Shown in pieces: positions 25,733 through 35,012 of a DNA stretch of 45,624 nt. The notes below the pieces were generated by a model. It was not told the DNA's origin. It made no database searches and saw only the letters and a program-made list of their open reading frames with translations. Positions within the stretch are counted from its first letter, which is position 1. Every line of letters begins with the position of its first letter. This stretch comes from an uncultured Nitrospirota bacterium (GTDB taxonomy: Bacteria; CG2-30-53-67), in NCBI GenBank assembly GCA_947259355.1, contig CAMYMF010000016.1, positions 1 to 45,624 on the forward strand, read 5' to 3'. Made by a program: the position numbers and the translations under genes.

Positions 25733-26824
25733 ATGCGAGGGGCTCTCTTTTCTTTTTTCATGACCTTCCTCTTGCTCTGCAGCAACCGTGCGCTGGCTGA
25801 ACCGGCCAAAGCAAAGCCGCCGCCCGCGGCCCTGGTGGTCACGGCTGCCGTGGAACAGGGCGAGATTCGCCCGCCGCTGATACTGGTCGGTACCGCGGAG
25901 CCCCGCTACACGGCAGAGGTTGCCTGCGAAGTGGACGGACTGGTCGAGCAGCTCACCGTTCGCCGAGGGGACCGGGTCCACAAGGGGGACCTTCTGGCCA
26001 AGCAACGCACCCTTCCCCTGAAACTTCGCCTCCAGGAGTCGCGAGCCCAGCTCCGGGAAGTGCTGGCCAGGATCGAGAAGGCCCAGGCCGACGTGCGGCG
26101 GGCCGAGAGACTCTTTGACCAGAAGTTTATCTCGGAAGAGCAGCTCCAGGAGCGGCGGACGGATCTCGATGCCCTTGGTCAGCGGGAACGCCGTCTCCGA
26201 GCAGCCATCCGCATTGTGGAAGACAGCCTGGCCCGCATGGAGATTCGAGCCCCCTTTGACGGCAGCATTGTGGCGGAGCGGACCGAGGTCGGCCAGTGGC
26301 TCGACGCGGGCGACCCGGTGATCGTGTTGAGCGATCTGTCGGTGATCCATATCATGGTGCCAATCCCAGAACAGCAGATCCACCGCATCACACGGGGCGG
26401 CTCGGTGGCCGTGACCATCGACGCGTTGCCGGGCCGGGCGCTCTCGGGGACGATCAGTGCCATCGTCCCCCGGGCCGACACGGGCTCCAGAAGCTTTCCC
26501 GTTCAGGTCAACGTCGAAAACCGGGACGGCGCCATTCTGGCCGGCATGCTTGCGCGGGTTACGTTTCATCCCGTCACCCTTGCCGCCGCGCTGGTCGTGC
26601 CCAAGGACGCGCTGGTCCCGCAACCGGAGGGTGGCGGCTACCTCGTCAAGGTTTCCAACGGGACTGCCAGCTGGGTCCAGGTGAAGGTCTTGGAGAGTTA
26701 CGGCGACCGTTACGCCGTGGAGCCGCTTAACAAAGATCTGGCTGCGGGCGATCGGGTCATCGTTCGGGGCAACGAACGGGTGCGTCCCGGGCAGACCGTC
26801 CGAGAGGCAGCCCCCATCCCTTGA
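25733..26824 (+). CDS. RND efflux periplasmic adaptor (membrane fusion protein)
   Basis: A 363-residue exported protein (signal peptide FFMTFLLLCSNRALA). It carries a barrel-sandwich lipoyl domain (VACEVDGLVEQLTVRRGDRVHKGDLLAKQ), a long coiled-coil hairpin (LRLQESRAQLREVLARIEKAQADVRRAE ... EEQLQERRTDLDAL), the second lipoyl half (MEIRAPFDGSIVAER), and beta-barrel/MP domains ending with DRVIVRGNERVRPGQTV. It links an inner-membrane RND pump to an outer-membrane channel. ATG 25733 was chosen over the overlapping TTG at 25730. It is 47 bp after the kinase gene and 17 bp before the pump gene. No TolC-type gene is present. Confidence 0.92.
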   Translation: MRGALFSFFMTFLLLCSNRALAEPAKAKPPPAALVVTAAVEQGEIRPPLILVGTAEPRYTAEVACEVDGLVEQLTVRRGDRVHKGDLLAKQRTLPLKLRLQESRAQLREVLARIEKAQADVRRAERLFDQKFISEEQLQERRTDLDALGQRERRLRAAIRIVEDSLARMEIRAPFDGSIVAERTEVGQWLDAGDPVIVLSDLSVIHIMVPIPEQQIHRITRGGSVAVTIDALPGRALSGTISAIVPRADTGSRSFPVQVNVENRDGAILAGMLARVTFHPVTLAAALVVPKDALVPQPEGGGYLVKVSNGTASWVQVKVLESYGDRYAVEPLNKDLAAGDRVIVRGNERVRPGQTVREAAPIP

Positions 26825-26841
26825 GGTAGAATCCGTCAACC

Positions 26842-29800
26842 ATGGATCTCATTTCCACCGCCATTCGCAGGCAGGTCGGGGTCACCGTCGGTGTCCTGCT
26901 GGTCACGCTCTTCGGCGCGATCAGTCTGCTGCGTACCCCCATTCAACTCACCCCTGAGGTGGCACGTCCCGAAATTACCGTGTCCACCATCTGGACCGGG
27001 GCCAGCCCCGAAGAGGTGGAAAAGGAGATTGTCCAGCGACAGGAAGATCAGCTCAAGGGGGTCGAAGGGGTGCTGGAGATGGACTCGGAATCCCGCGACA
27101 GCGAGGGGCGGGTCGTACTGACGTTCCAGGCCGGTGCCGACATGGACAGCGCCCTGCTCAAGGTCAGCAATCGCCTGAATCAGGTCCGGGACCTCCCGCT
27201 CGATGCCGAGCGGCCCGTCATCTCCAGTGTCAACACCCAGGACCAGCCCATCGCCTGGTTCATCCTCAAGCCACTGCCGGGAAACACGAACCCCATTTAT
27301 ACTTACAAACTCTTTGCCGAGGACAACATCAAGGCCCGGTTCGAACGGGTTCCGGGAGTGGCACAGAGCAATGTGCGGGGCGGCCAGGACCCGGAATTGC
27401 AAGTGGTGATCGACCCCGCCAAGCTCTCAGCCTATGGGCTGACCCTGCAGGAGTTCATCCAGGGCCTGGATCAGGACAATGTTAACATCTCCGCGGGAAG
27501 CCTGGACGAAGGCAAGCGCCGCTACATCGTCCGGACCCTCGCCAAATACGAAACTCCGTTCCAGGTGGAGGCGGTCGCCCTGAAAACGGCCTCGGGAGAA
27601 CGGATCTTCGTCCGGGACGTGGCCGAGGCCCGTTTCGGATATAAACGGGCCGACATTTCGGTGCGACAGAATGGCGAGCCCGCCATCGCCCTGAACGTCC
27701 TGCGGGAGTCGGGCTCCAACGTGCTGGAAGTCATGGCCGCGCTCAAAGAGACGCTGCGCGAGCTCAACGAGGGAATTCTCAAACGGGAGGGGCTCTTCAT
27801 AATCCAGGTCTACGACGAAACGAACTACATCGACTCCAGCATCGATCTGGTCCAGCAGAACCTCTGGGTCGGAGGCTCCTTGGCGGTCCTGGTGCTGCTG
27901 CTCTTCCTCCGCTCCTTTCCCTCCACCCTGATCATCGCCACCGCTATTCCCATCTCGGTGGTGGGCACTTTTATCGTGATGGCGCTGTCCGGCCGGACCA
28001 TCAATGTCGTCTCCCTGGCGGGTCTGGCCTTTGCCGTGGGCATGGTGGTGGACAACGCCATCGTGGTCCTGGAAAACATCTACCGCCATCGTCAGATGGG
28101 CGAGGATCGCGAGACAGCCGCACTCCGGGGGACCCAGGAAGTCTGGGGGGCCGTCCTCTCATCCACCCTGACGACCATCGCGGTGTTTCTCCCCATTCTG
28201 TTTATCGAAGAAGAGGCGGGGCAGCTCTTTCGGGACATCGCCATCGCCATCTGCGGCGCCGTCGGGCTCTCCCTGATCGTATCGGTAACCGGCATCCCTT
28301 CCTTCGCCGTTCGTATTCTGGGCAAGGCCGCCGTCGTGACTCGCGAGGAAGCCCGAACAGACACACGGCGCAGTTTCCGCAACCTCTTCGGCCTGATTCC
28401 CCGGGCGGAACGTTTCACCGATGGGGTGGCCGAACTGGTCTACGGAATCAGCAGGCGTCTCGCTGCCAAAGTGCTGGTCATTCTGGTGTTCACAGCGGCC
28501 TCGCTCTCACTGGCCTACTTCCTGGCGCCCAAGCCCGAATACCTCCCCACAGGTAACCGCAACCTCATCATCGCCCTGCTCCTGCCCCCCTCGGGTTACA
28601 ACGTCGATGAGTTCACCCGCATCGGGCAGGACCTGGAGGCACAGTTCCGCCCACTCTGGGACGAGAGCATGACGCCTCCGGCCGGGGTTCCCCGGATCGT
28701 GCATTTCTTCTATGTGGCCCGGGGGCGGCAGATCTTCATGGGAATGCGGTGTGCGGAACCGGCCCGGATCCGGGAGGTCATTCCCTTTGTCAAGGAGACA
28801 TTGGGCACGGTACCCGGCATGATCGCGGTGGTGCGGCAGGCGTCTCTCTTCAGCCGCGCCCTTTCCGGGGGACGGAGTGTCGATGTGGAGCTCTCAGGGC
28901 CTGATCTGGCCCAGCTGGTGGACGTCGGGGGGCAGACATTCCGCCAGTTGCGCACGGCGCTGCCCGAGGCCCAGTTGCGTCCGGTGCCGAGCCTCGATCT
29001 GGGCAATCCGGAGGTCCGCGTTATTCCGGACCGGGTCCGCCTCGCGGATCTGCGTCTGAGCGCCCGGGAGCTGGGCATTGCCGTGGACGCCTTTCTGGAC
29101 GGCACCAAGGCCAGTACGGTCAATGTCAACGGCGATGAACTCGATTTGACCGTTGTGGGCAAGGCGCAGGAGGTGGCCCGTACACAGGACCTGGAGCGCT
29201 TGCTCCTGCGCACACCCACCGGGCAGACAGTCACCATCGGCTCGGTGGCCTCGGTCAGCCTCGTGGCAGGACCGGAACAGATCAACCATGCGGAACGGGA
29301 ACGGACGATCACCATTCAGGTCAGCCCTCCCGAGGAGACACCGTTGGAAGCCGCCATGGAAAGCATCCAGGCAGAGGTGATTGAACCATTCCGCGAGCAG
29401 GGGCTCATTGGGACCGACGTGAGCGTGCGCCTGGCGGGGACAGCCGACAAACTGCGCACGACCTTCGATGTCATGAAATGGAACTTCCTCCTGGCCCTGA
29501 TCATTACCTATCTGCTCATGGCCGCCCTCTTCGAGAGCTTCTTCTACCCCCTGGCTATCATGTTCTCGGTGCCCCTGGCCATGGGAGGCGGTTTCCTCGG
29601 CCTCTGGTTGGTGAATGTGCTGCTCACCTACCAGGCCCTGGATGTGCTGACCATGCTCGGTTTCATCATTCTTATCGGCACCGTGGTGAACAACGCCATC
29701 CTCATCGTGCACCAGACGCTCAATTTCATGCGGAACGACGGGATGGAGAGCAACGAGGCCCTCCGGGAATCGGTCCGCACCCGGGTACGCCCCATTTTCA

Positions 29801-30000
29801 TGTCGGTGGGCACGTCGGTTTGCGGCATGCTCCCGCTGATCCTCTTCCCCGGCGCCGGCAGCGAGCTCTACCGCGGACTTGGCAGCGTGGTGGTCGGAGG
29901 CCTGGCCCTCTCAGCCGTCTTCACCCTTTTCCTGGTACCGGCCATGTTCAGCCTCCTCATGGACCTGCGCACAAAGGTCGCGGGTCGCGTGGTCCGCTGA
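26842..30000 (+). CDS. RND-family efflux transporter permease
   Basis: A 1052-residue protein of full RND length. The N-terminus has the first helix and then the porter domain (TIWTGASPEEVEKEIVQRQEDQLKGVEG). Helices 2-6 carry the proton-relay Asp in GMVVDNAIVVLENIYRH, and the second half repeats the pattern (helix 10: LIGTVVNNAILIVHQTLNF). Such pumps export drugs, bile-like compounds, lipids or metals; the pattern favours the broad HAE-1-like group over heavy-metal CzcA types, but the substrate cannot be told. It follows the adaptor by 17 bp and forms its operon. Downstream, 306 bp carry no gene before the GGDEF-EAL protein. Confidence 0.94.
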   Translation: MDLISTAIRRQVGVTVGVLLVTLFGAISLLRTPIQLTPEVARPEITVSTIWTGASPEEVEKEIVQRQEDQLKGVEGVLEMDSESRDSEGRVVLTFQAGADMDSALLKVSNRLNQVRDLPLDAERPVISSVNTQDQPIAWFILKPLPGNTNPIYTYKLFAEDNIKARFERVPGVAQSNVRGGQDPELQVVIDPAKLSAYGLTLQEFIQGLDQDNVNISAGSLDEGKRRYIVRTLAKYETPFQVEAVALKTASGERIFVRDVAEARFGYKRADISVRQNGEPAIALNVLRESGSNVLEVMAALKETLRELNEGILKREGLFIIQVYDETNYIDSSIDLVQQNLWVGGSLAVLVLLLFLRSFPSTLIIATAIPISVVGTFIVMALSGRTINVVSLAGLAFAVGMVVDNAIVVLENIYRHRQMGEDRETAALRGTQEVWGAVLSSTLTTIAVFLPILFIEEEAGQLFRDIAIAICGAVGLSLIVSVTGIPSFAVRILGKAAVVTREEARTDTRRSFRNLFGLIPRAERFTDGVAELVYGISRRLAAKVLVILVFTAASLSLAYFLAPKPEYLPTGNRNLIIALLLPPSGYNVDEFTRIGQDLEAQFRPLWDESMTPPAGVPRIVHFFYVARGRQIFMGMRCAEPARIREVIPFVKETLGTVPGMIAVVRQASLFSRALSGGRSVDVELSGPDLAQLVDVGGQTFRQLRTALPEAQLRPVPSLDLGNPEVRVIPDRVRLADLRLSARELGIAVDAFLDGTKASTVNVNGDELDLTVVGKAQEVARTQDLERLLLRTPTGQTVTIGSVASVSLVAGPEQINHAERERTITIQVSPPEETPLEAAMESIQAEVIEPFREQGLIGTDVSVRLAGTADKLRTTFDVMKWNFLLALIITYLLMAALFESFFYPLAIMFSVPLAMGGGFLGLWLVNVLLTYQALDVLTMLGFIILIGTVVNNAILIVHQTLNFMRNDGMESNEALRESVRTRVRPIFMSVGTSVCGMLPLILFPGAGSELYRGLGSVVVGGLALSAVFTLFLVPAMFSLLMDLRTKVAGRVVR

Positions 30001-30306
30001 TCCCGCTATATCAAGCCCGATCGCCCCGGCCAAGCTTTGGGAGTTTCTTCCCGACTGTATACGAATATCAAAACAAGTGATTTACATTTATTATCAAAGC
30101 GTTGTCTTGATCACATAACACATGGCATTAAGTCTCCCGATGATCATTGGTATCCCATGCGTACTCTCGCCTCAAGCTTTCTAAAATTCTTCCGATAGGA
30201 AGCATGGGAGCAAACGTTTGATCTCTATCCCATCTCATCACCGAATCAGGGGTGTTTGCCAAAACATCTTTCTCAGTGGCGCCATGCGAGCCATGAAGAG
30301 GGGGCT
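30001..30306. other. Gene-free gap between the RND pump and the GGDEF-EAL gene
   Basis: AT-rich part 30050-30130 (GTGATTTACATTTATTATC) may hold the promoter of the GGDEF-EAL gene, but no well-spaced -35/-10 pair was found. No terminator with a T-run is visible after the RND stop. Confidence 0.4.
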
Positions 30307-32460
30307 ATGAAAAAACCGGACGTGACACGAAAAAAACCCGTGGTACTGATCGTCGACGACGACGAGACCCTTCAGTTGGTCATGCAGTCCTCTCTGGAAT
30401 CGGAGGGCTTGACGGTGGCGCTGGCTGCCAGTGGTGAAGAGGCGCTGCAGACCTTCCCGGCCGTCTGTCCGGACATCGTCATTCTGGATGTCATGATGCC
30501 CGGAATGGATGGTTTTGCCACCTATGCTGAACTACAGAAACTGCCCGAGGCAAAAGACACGCCCATGATCATGATTACGGGGGTGGACGATCTAGACTGC
30601 ATTTGCCGCGCCTATGCCGTCGGGGCCTGTGATTTCATCACGAAACCGATGAAACTGCCCATCTTCACCCATCGGGTGAAATACATTCTCCGGGCCACGC
30701 AGACCGTGAAGGCACTGGCTGCAAGCGAAGCCCGCTTGGAGAACGCCCAGCGGATCGCTCGGCTGGGGCACTGGGAATGGCACATCCAGGAGAATGCCTT
30801 CTTTTGTTCCGACGACATCAGCCACATCGCGGGCCTTACGCATCCGCATACCCTGCCGACCTACGAGGCCTTCGTGAACGTGATTCACCCCGACGACAAG
30901 GCGCACTTTCTCAAAGCCATCAAGGCCGCAGAGACTCGGTTGGAGCCCTTCGATCTGGAGCATCGCATTCTGACCGCACAGGGTGCGATACGCTCTGTCC
31001 ATCATCAGGCCGAAGCCCTTCGCGACACCACGGGAGCCGTTCGGGTCATCGGCACCCTCCAGGATGTGACGGAGCGGAAGCAGGCAGAAGAGAGAATCCG
31101 CTATCTTGCTTATTATGACGAGCTCACCGCGCTGCCGAACCGCACCTGTTTCAAGGAACATCTGGAGCAAACCCTCAAAGTGGCCCGCCATCACAAACGG
31201 ATCGCGGGAGTGCTCATTCTCGATTTGGACGATTTCAAACGCATCAACGAAACCTTCGGACATGCTGCGGGAGACCACCTGTTGAAAGAGGTTTCAGAAC
31301 GCCTTTCGAAATTTGTGCGGATGGATGATGTCATTTCGCGCCCGGGATGTGAGGACTCAGAGAGCAGTGTCTCCCGCTTCGGCGGTGATGAATTCACCCT
31401 GCTGCTCACGGAAATCCGACGGGAAGAGGATGCGGGGCGCGTGGCCGAACGGATCCTGCAGGTCTTGTCGGAGCCCTTTCGGCTCAACGGCCAGGATCTG
31501 GTGGTGACCGCCAGCGCGGGGATCGCGCTCTTTCCCCACGACGGTGAAGATATAGACACGCTGCTCAAGAACGCCGACACTGCCATGTATCATGCAAAAC
31601 GCCGTGGACGAAACAATTGTGAATTCTATACACACTCCATGAATGCGGCCTCCTTTGAGCGCCTTTCCCTGGAGAACGACCTGCGCAAAGCATTGGAGGG
31701 CGAACAGTTCCTGGTGCACTACCAGCCCATCCTCGATATCAATACGAGAAAACTCACCGGTATGGAAGCCTTGCTGCGATGGAACCATCCCGATCGCGGC
31801 ATGGTCTCACCGGGCGATTTCATTCCGCTGGCGGAGGAGACGGGGATGATTGTTCCCATTGGAGAATGGGTCCTGAGGGCCGCATGCACCCAGAACAGGG
31901 CCTGGCAGGAAGCCGGTTTTGAAGCGGTCAGTGTGTCGGTCAACCTCTCACACCGGCAATTTGAAGATCCGAAACTCTATGAGGCCATCGCCAACGGAGT
32001 CAATGCCTCCGGTTTGGCACCGCACTACCTGGTTCTGGAGCTGACGGAGAGCACCACCATGAAGAATGCCGAGACCACCATTGCCTCCTTGAACAAATTT
32101 AAGCAAATGGGTATCCGGCTCTCCGTCGATGACTTCGGCACCGGATATTCATCCCTCGGCTGTCTCCGTCGCTTTCCGCTCGATGTGCTGAAAGTGGATC
32201 GCAGTTTCGTCAGGGAAATCACAACCAATACAGACCAGACGGAAATTACCAAAGCCATTATCGCTCTCGCCCGAACACTGCGCCTGAAGGTAATCGCCGA
32301 AGGCGTGGAAACAGAAGAGCAACTCCTCTTTCTCCGTGCCCTCGGGTGCGACGCCGTCCAGGGATTTCTCTTCAGTCCTCCCGTTGCGGCCGATGCCTTT
32401 GCAAGATTTCTTACGCCTTGCGCAGTGCCGCCGCAGCCTGAAGTGGGGCAGGTCTGTTAG
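30307..32460 (+). CDS. Receiver-PAS-GGDEF-EAL protein (c-di-GMP turnover)
   Basis: A 717-residue response regulator. Receiver domain: acidic pair VDDDE, phospho-acceptor Asp 61 in ILDVMMPGMDG, Lys in FITKPMK. A PAS/PAC domain follows (about 140-255; EHRILTAQGAIRSVHHQAEAL), then a GGDEF domain with intact GGDEF at 359-363 and an EAL domain with intact EALLRW at 487-492, DDFGTGYSS, LKVDRSFV and AEGVETEEQ. Both catalytic halves look functional, so it may make or break c-di-GMP. About 10 extra residues (RPGCEDSESSVS) precede GGDEF. ATG 30307 was chosen for its AGAGGGGG ribosome site. It may receive phosphate from the upstream hybrid kinase. Confidence 0.92.
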   Translation: MKKPDVTRKKPVVLIVDDDETLQLVMQSSLESEGLTVALAASGEEALQTFPAVCPDIVILDVMMPGMDGFATYAELQKLPEAKDTPMIMITGVDDLDCICRAYAVGACDFITKPMKLPIFTHRVKYILRATQTVKALAASEARLENAQRIARLGHWEWHIQENAFFCSDDISHIAGLTHPHTLPTYEAFVNVIHPDDKAHFLKAIKAAETRLEPFDLEHRILTAQGAIRSVHHQAEALRDTTGAVRVIGTLQDVTERKQAEERIRYLAYYDELTALPNRTCFKEHLEQTLKVARHHKRIAGVLILDLDDFKRINETFGHAAGDHLLKEVSERLSKFVRMDDVISRPGCEDSESSVSRFGGDEFTLLLTEIRREEDAGRVAERILQVLSEPFRLNGQDLVVTASAGIALFPHDGEDIDTLLKNADTAMYHAKRRGRNNCEFYTHSMNAASFERLSLENDLRKALEGEQFLVHYQPILDINTRKLTGMEALLRWNHPDRGMVSPGDFIPLAEETGMIVPIGEWVLRAACTQNRAWQEAGFEAVSVSVNLSHRQFEDPKLYEAIANGVNASGLAPHYLVLELTESTTMKNAETTIASLNKFKQMGIRLSVDDFGTGYSSLGCLRRFPLDVLKVDRSFVREITTNTDQTEITKAIIALARTLRLKVIAEGVETEEQLLFLRALGCDAVQGFLFSPPVAADAFARFLTPCAVPPQPEVGQVC

Positions 32461-32532
32461 ACTTGCCCGCCCGTTCGTAACCACCCACACAGAGAGGGGC
32501 CCGGCTTGGTGACCGCTCCCCTCCCCTGCGGA

Positions 32533-32874
32533 CTACTCCACGGACTTCACGCTGATCTTTTTCGCTTGTACCGCTTCCGCCTTCGGCAGGACCAGACGGA
32601 GTGTGCCATTCTGGACGGTTGCAGCGATCTTGTCCGCATCGAATTCTGCAGATATGGTGAAGGCCCGGCGGTAATCTCCCAGGGTGTACTCCGAATAGGT
32701 GAGACTGTGGTGCGGCACCTTCTCCGTAGACACGGTGCCGCTGATGGTGAGGGTGTTCTTCTCCAGGGTTATGTCCATCCCCTTCTCGTAGGCCGCTTTC
32801 ACACCCGCGGCATGGACTTTGTACGGCAGTTGGATGGTTCGGACGAACTCACCACAGCCTCGCTCGCGCCGCTG
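32533..32874 (-). pseudogene. Chimeric Hsp20 (small heat-shock protein) remnant
   Basis: An open frame of 114 codons from an in-frame TAA (32877-32875) down to its stop has no good start codon. The protein reads RRERGCGEFVRTIQLPYKV followed by VKAAYEKG, which is the second half of one Hsp20 domain. It is joined directly to MDITLEKNTLTISGTVS and YSEYTLGDYRRAFTISAEFD ... NGTLRLVLPKAE, which is the middle and end of another. The alpha-crystallin core is therefore out of normal order. This looks like two adjacent hsp20 genes collapsed by deletion. The region upstream, to 33058, has no Hsp20 start. It is probably not functional, though translation of the 89-residue 3' part from GTG 32802 cannot be excluded. 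Confidence 0.7.
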
Positions 32875-33058
32875 TTAAGTCCTGTACCCCCGTGCCGTGG
32901 CAGCGCAATTTGAGCAGGATCCCTGCGTCACGAAAGGCCGAAAGGGCTTGCCCCTTTGCTTTTTCCCTTGCGTTACGCCGAACTCTGGAAATACTATTGT
33001 AGGGTTTGGAAGCGATTACCTCTGGTGACTCTCGTTTCACAAAGCAAGGAGGAATTCC

Positions 33059-34423
33059 ATGACCCTGAGAAGTGTGGACAGACCGTGGGAGGCACTCCAT
33101 GACGTCATCGCATCAAATAATATGGCGGCACTGCAGGCCTTTCTGGAAACCCTGGGTCCAACCGAAACGGCCCGGGCGATTTCCCGGTTATCCCAGGAAG
33201 ATCAGAACCAATTGTTTGCGCTTCTGACCCCCGCCGTAGCCGCCGAAGTCATCGAAGATGTCTCTGAAAAGCAGGCCGCGGACCTCATCGAAGTTTTGCC
33301 GCCCAAACAGGCCGCGGCCATCATCGATGAATTGCAGAGCGATCTACAGGCGGATCTCCTGGGAGAGATCTGCTCGGAGAGTGCCGAGGCCATTCTTGAT
33401 GAAATGTCTCCGGAGGAAGCGGAAGAGGCTCGGGAGCTGATGGCCTTTCCGCCGGACACCGCCGGCGGGATCATGATCGCCGAGTTTCTCGCCTTCCGGG
33501 AAGACCGAACGATCCAGTACGTCTTGGATCGACTACAGAGGAATCGGGAGACCTACGCCCGGTATCACGTGCAGTATCTCTATGTGCGGGACGGACAAGG
33601 ACGCCTGACAGGCGTGTTGCGGATGCACGATCTGCTCTTCCCGGAGCGCACCCGTCGGCTGAAGGAGCTCATGATTCCGAACCCCCTCTACATCGAGGCC
33701 ACGGCGTCCATCCAAGATCTACAGGCGTTTTTTGACGAGCACAAGCTCTTCGGGGTGCCCGTCGTCGATTCGGAGACAAGGATGTTGGGCGTGGTGCTGC
33801 CCCATGATGTGGAGGAGGCGGCCCTGAAGCAGGCAGACCGTCAGTTTCTCGGCACCAGTGGTATTGTGGGCGGGGAGGAGTTTCGCTCCATGCCGCTGGC
33901 CCTGCGGTCGCGGCGGCGTCTGTCGTGGTTGAGTATCAACATCGTTCTCAATATCATCGCCGCCAGCGTCATTGCCCTCTACCAGGACACGTTGGCCGCC
34001 GCGATTGCGCTTGCCGTCTTTCTGCCGATCATCAGCGACATGAGCGGTTGCTCGGGCAACCAAGCCGTTGCGGTCAGTATGCGGGAGCTCACCCTTGGCC
34101 TGGTCCGCCCCAACGAAATGCTGCGGGTCGTCGGGAAGGAGGCCTCCCTGGGACTCATCAACGGGCTGGTCCTGGGAATTCTACTCGGCGGTGCGGCGCT
34201 GCTCTGGAAGCAAAATCCCGTGCTCGGTCTTGTGGTGGGTGTGGCCCTGATGCTCAATACCCTGCTGGCCGTCTCGCTGGGGGGCCTGCTGCCCTTGGCG
34301 CTGAAACGCCTCAAGCTCGATCCGGCGCTGGTGTCGGGACCCATCCTGACCACCGTGACCGACATGTGCGGCTTCTTTCTGGTATTGAGTTTTGCCACCA
34401 TGGCCTTGCCGCGCCTGAGTTAA
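33059..34423 (+). CDS. mgtE: MgtE-family magnesium transporter
   Basis: A 454-residue protein with the three MgtE parts. An N-terminal superhelical domain occupies about residues 20-130 (ALLTPAVAAEVIEDVSEKQAADLIEVLPPKQAA). A CBS pair follows (about 135-255; AGGIMIAEFLAFREDRTIQYVLDRLQ; PLYIEATASIQDLQAFFDEHKLFGVPVVDSE). The C-terminal pore domain has five helices, including PIISDMSGCSGNQAVAVSMRELTLG and PILTTVTDMCGFFLVL. The N-terminal and CBS parts sense cytosolic Mg2+ and gate the channel. A strong AAGGAGG precedes ATG 33059. Ser/Cys in SDMSGCSGNQ replaces the PMGGNAGTQ of classical MgtE, so ion preference may differ. Confidence 0.88.
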   Translation: MTLRSVDRPWEALHDVIASNNMAALQAFLETLGPTETARAISRLSQEDQNQLFALLTPAVAAEVIEDVSEKQAADLIEVLPPKQAAAIIDELQSDLQADLLGEICSESAEAILDEMSPEEAEEARELMAFPPDTAGGIMIAEFLAFREDRTIQYVLDRLQRNRETYARYHVQYLYVRDGQGRLTGVLRMHDLLFPERTRRLKELMIPNPLYIEATASIQDLQAFFDEHKLFGVPVVDSETRMLGVVLPHDVEEAALKQADRQFLGTSGIVGGEEFRSMPLALRSRRRLSWLSINIVLNIIAASVIALYQDTLAAAIALAVFLPIISDMSGCSGNQAVAVSMRELTLGLVRPNEMLRVVGKEASLGLINGLVLGILLGGAALLWKQNPVLGLVVGVALMLNTLLAVSLGGLLPLALKRLKLDPALVSGPILTTVTDMCGFFLVLSFATMALPRLS

Positions 34424-34439
34424 CGTTTATCAGACAGTC

Positions 34440-34952
34440 TCACGCGGGCGGTGCAACGCCGAAGCCCGGTGCATCGCTGGGGTAGAGGATCCCCTGTTCC
34501 AGGCGGAGGGCGCCGGCAAAGGGATCGCCCCGCAGGTCGAGATGCCGGTCCAGATGGGCGTAGACCACATTCGCCCGTGACAGCGCAAAATACAGAGACG
34601 CCGCAATGGCCATGGCCACACCGTAGTTTCCGCAGGTGGCCACGGTGATGGCATCGAATCCCCGCCGCACCGCGTCCATCACCTGGGCAAAAGCGATCCG
34701 ATCCTTCCGGGTACCCGAGGGGTTGTCTCCTTCGAACTTGAGATAGAGCTGCCGAAGCCCGACCTCCCGTTCGATGTTCCGCGCTCGCGTCAGGACGGTA
34801 TCGCCCACCTCCGACTCCAGAATGTTTTCATAAGCCTCCAGACGTTCATCGAGGGGACGGGCCGGATCGGCGGCGATCTTCCTTTCCCGATCCACCTCGG
34901 GCCCCAGCGTCACGGTGCCAGGTCCTGCGCCGAAACATCGCGGGCAACCCAA
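34440..34952 (-). pseudogene. Threonine synthase/dipeptide-epimerase deletion chimera
   Basis: Residues about 20-120 match the N-terminal half of a PLP-dependent threonine synthase (SEVGDTVLTRARNIEREVGL, KFEGDNPSGTRKDRIA with the PLP Lys, VATCGNYGVAMAIAASL). The text then switches abruptly to YAHLDRHLDLRGDPFAGALRL and LYPSDAPGFGV, which follow the C-terminal pattern of enolase-superfamily dipeptide epimerases. The catalytic parts of both are missing, so the product cannot work as either. Only weak starts exist (TTG 34952); the frame runs upstream to the stop of the universal stress gene. It is best explained as a large deletion between two genes. Confidence 0.7.
34914..34925. repeat. Isolated GGTGCCAGGTCC repeat variant
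   Basis: One base differs from the GGTGCCAGGTAC word of the RAYT element. It lies at the 5' end of the threonine synthase remnant and encodes its GPGTV. It may be a lone REP copy or coincidence. Confidence 0.35.
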
Positions 34953-35012
34953 TCTTAACTCGGGGTGGGTTTCAATGGGAAAAAGGGGGCCAGCGGTCAG
35001 CGCGTCGGCTGG

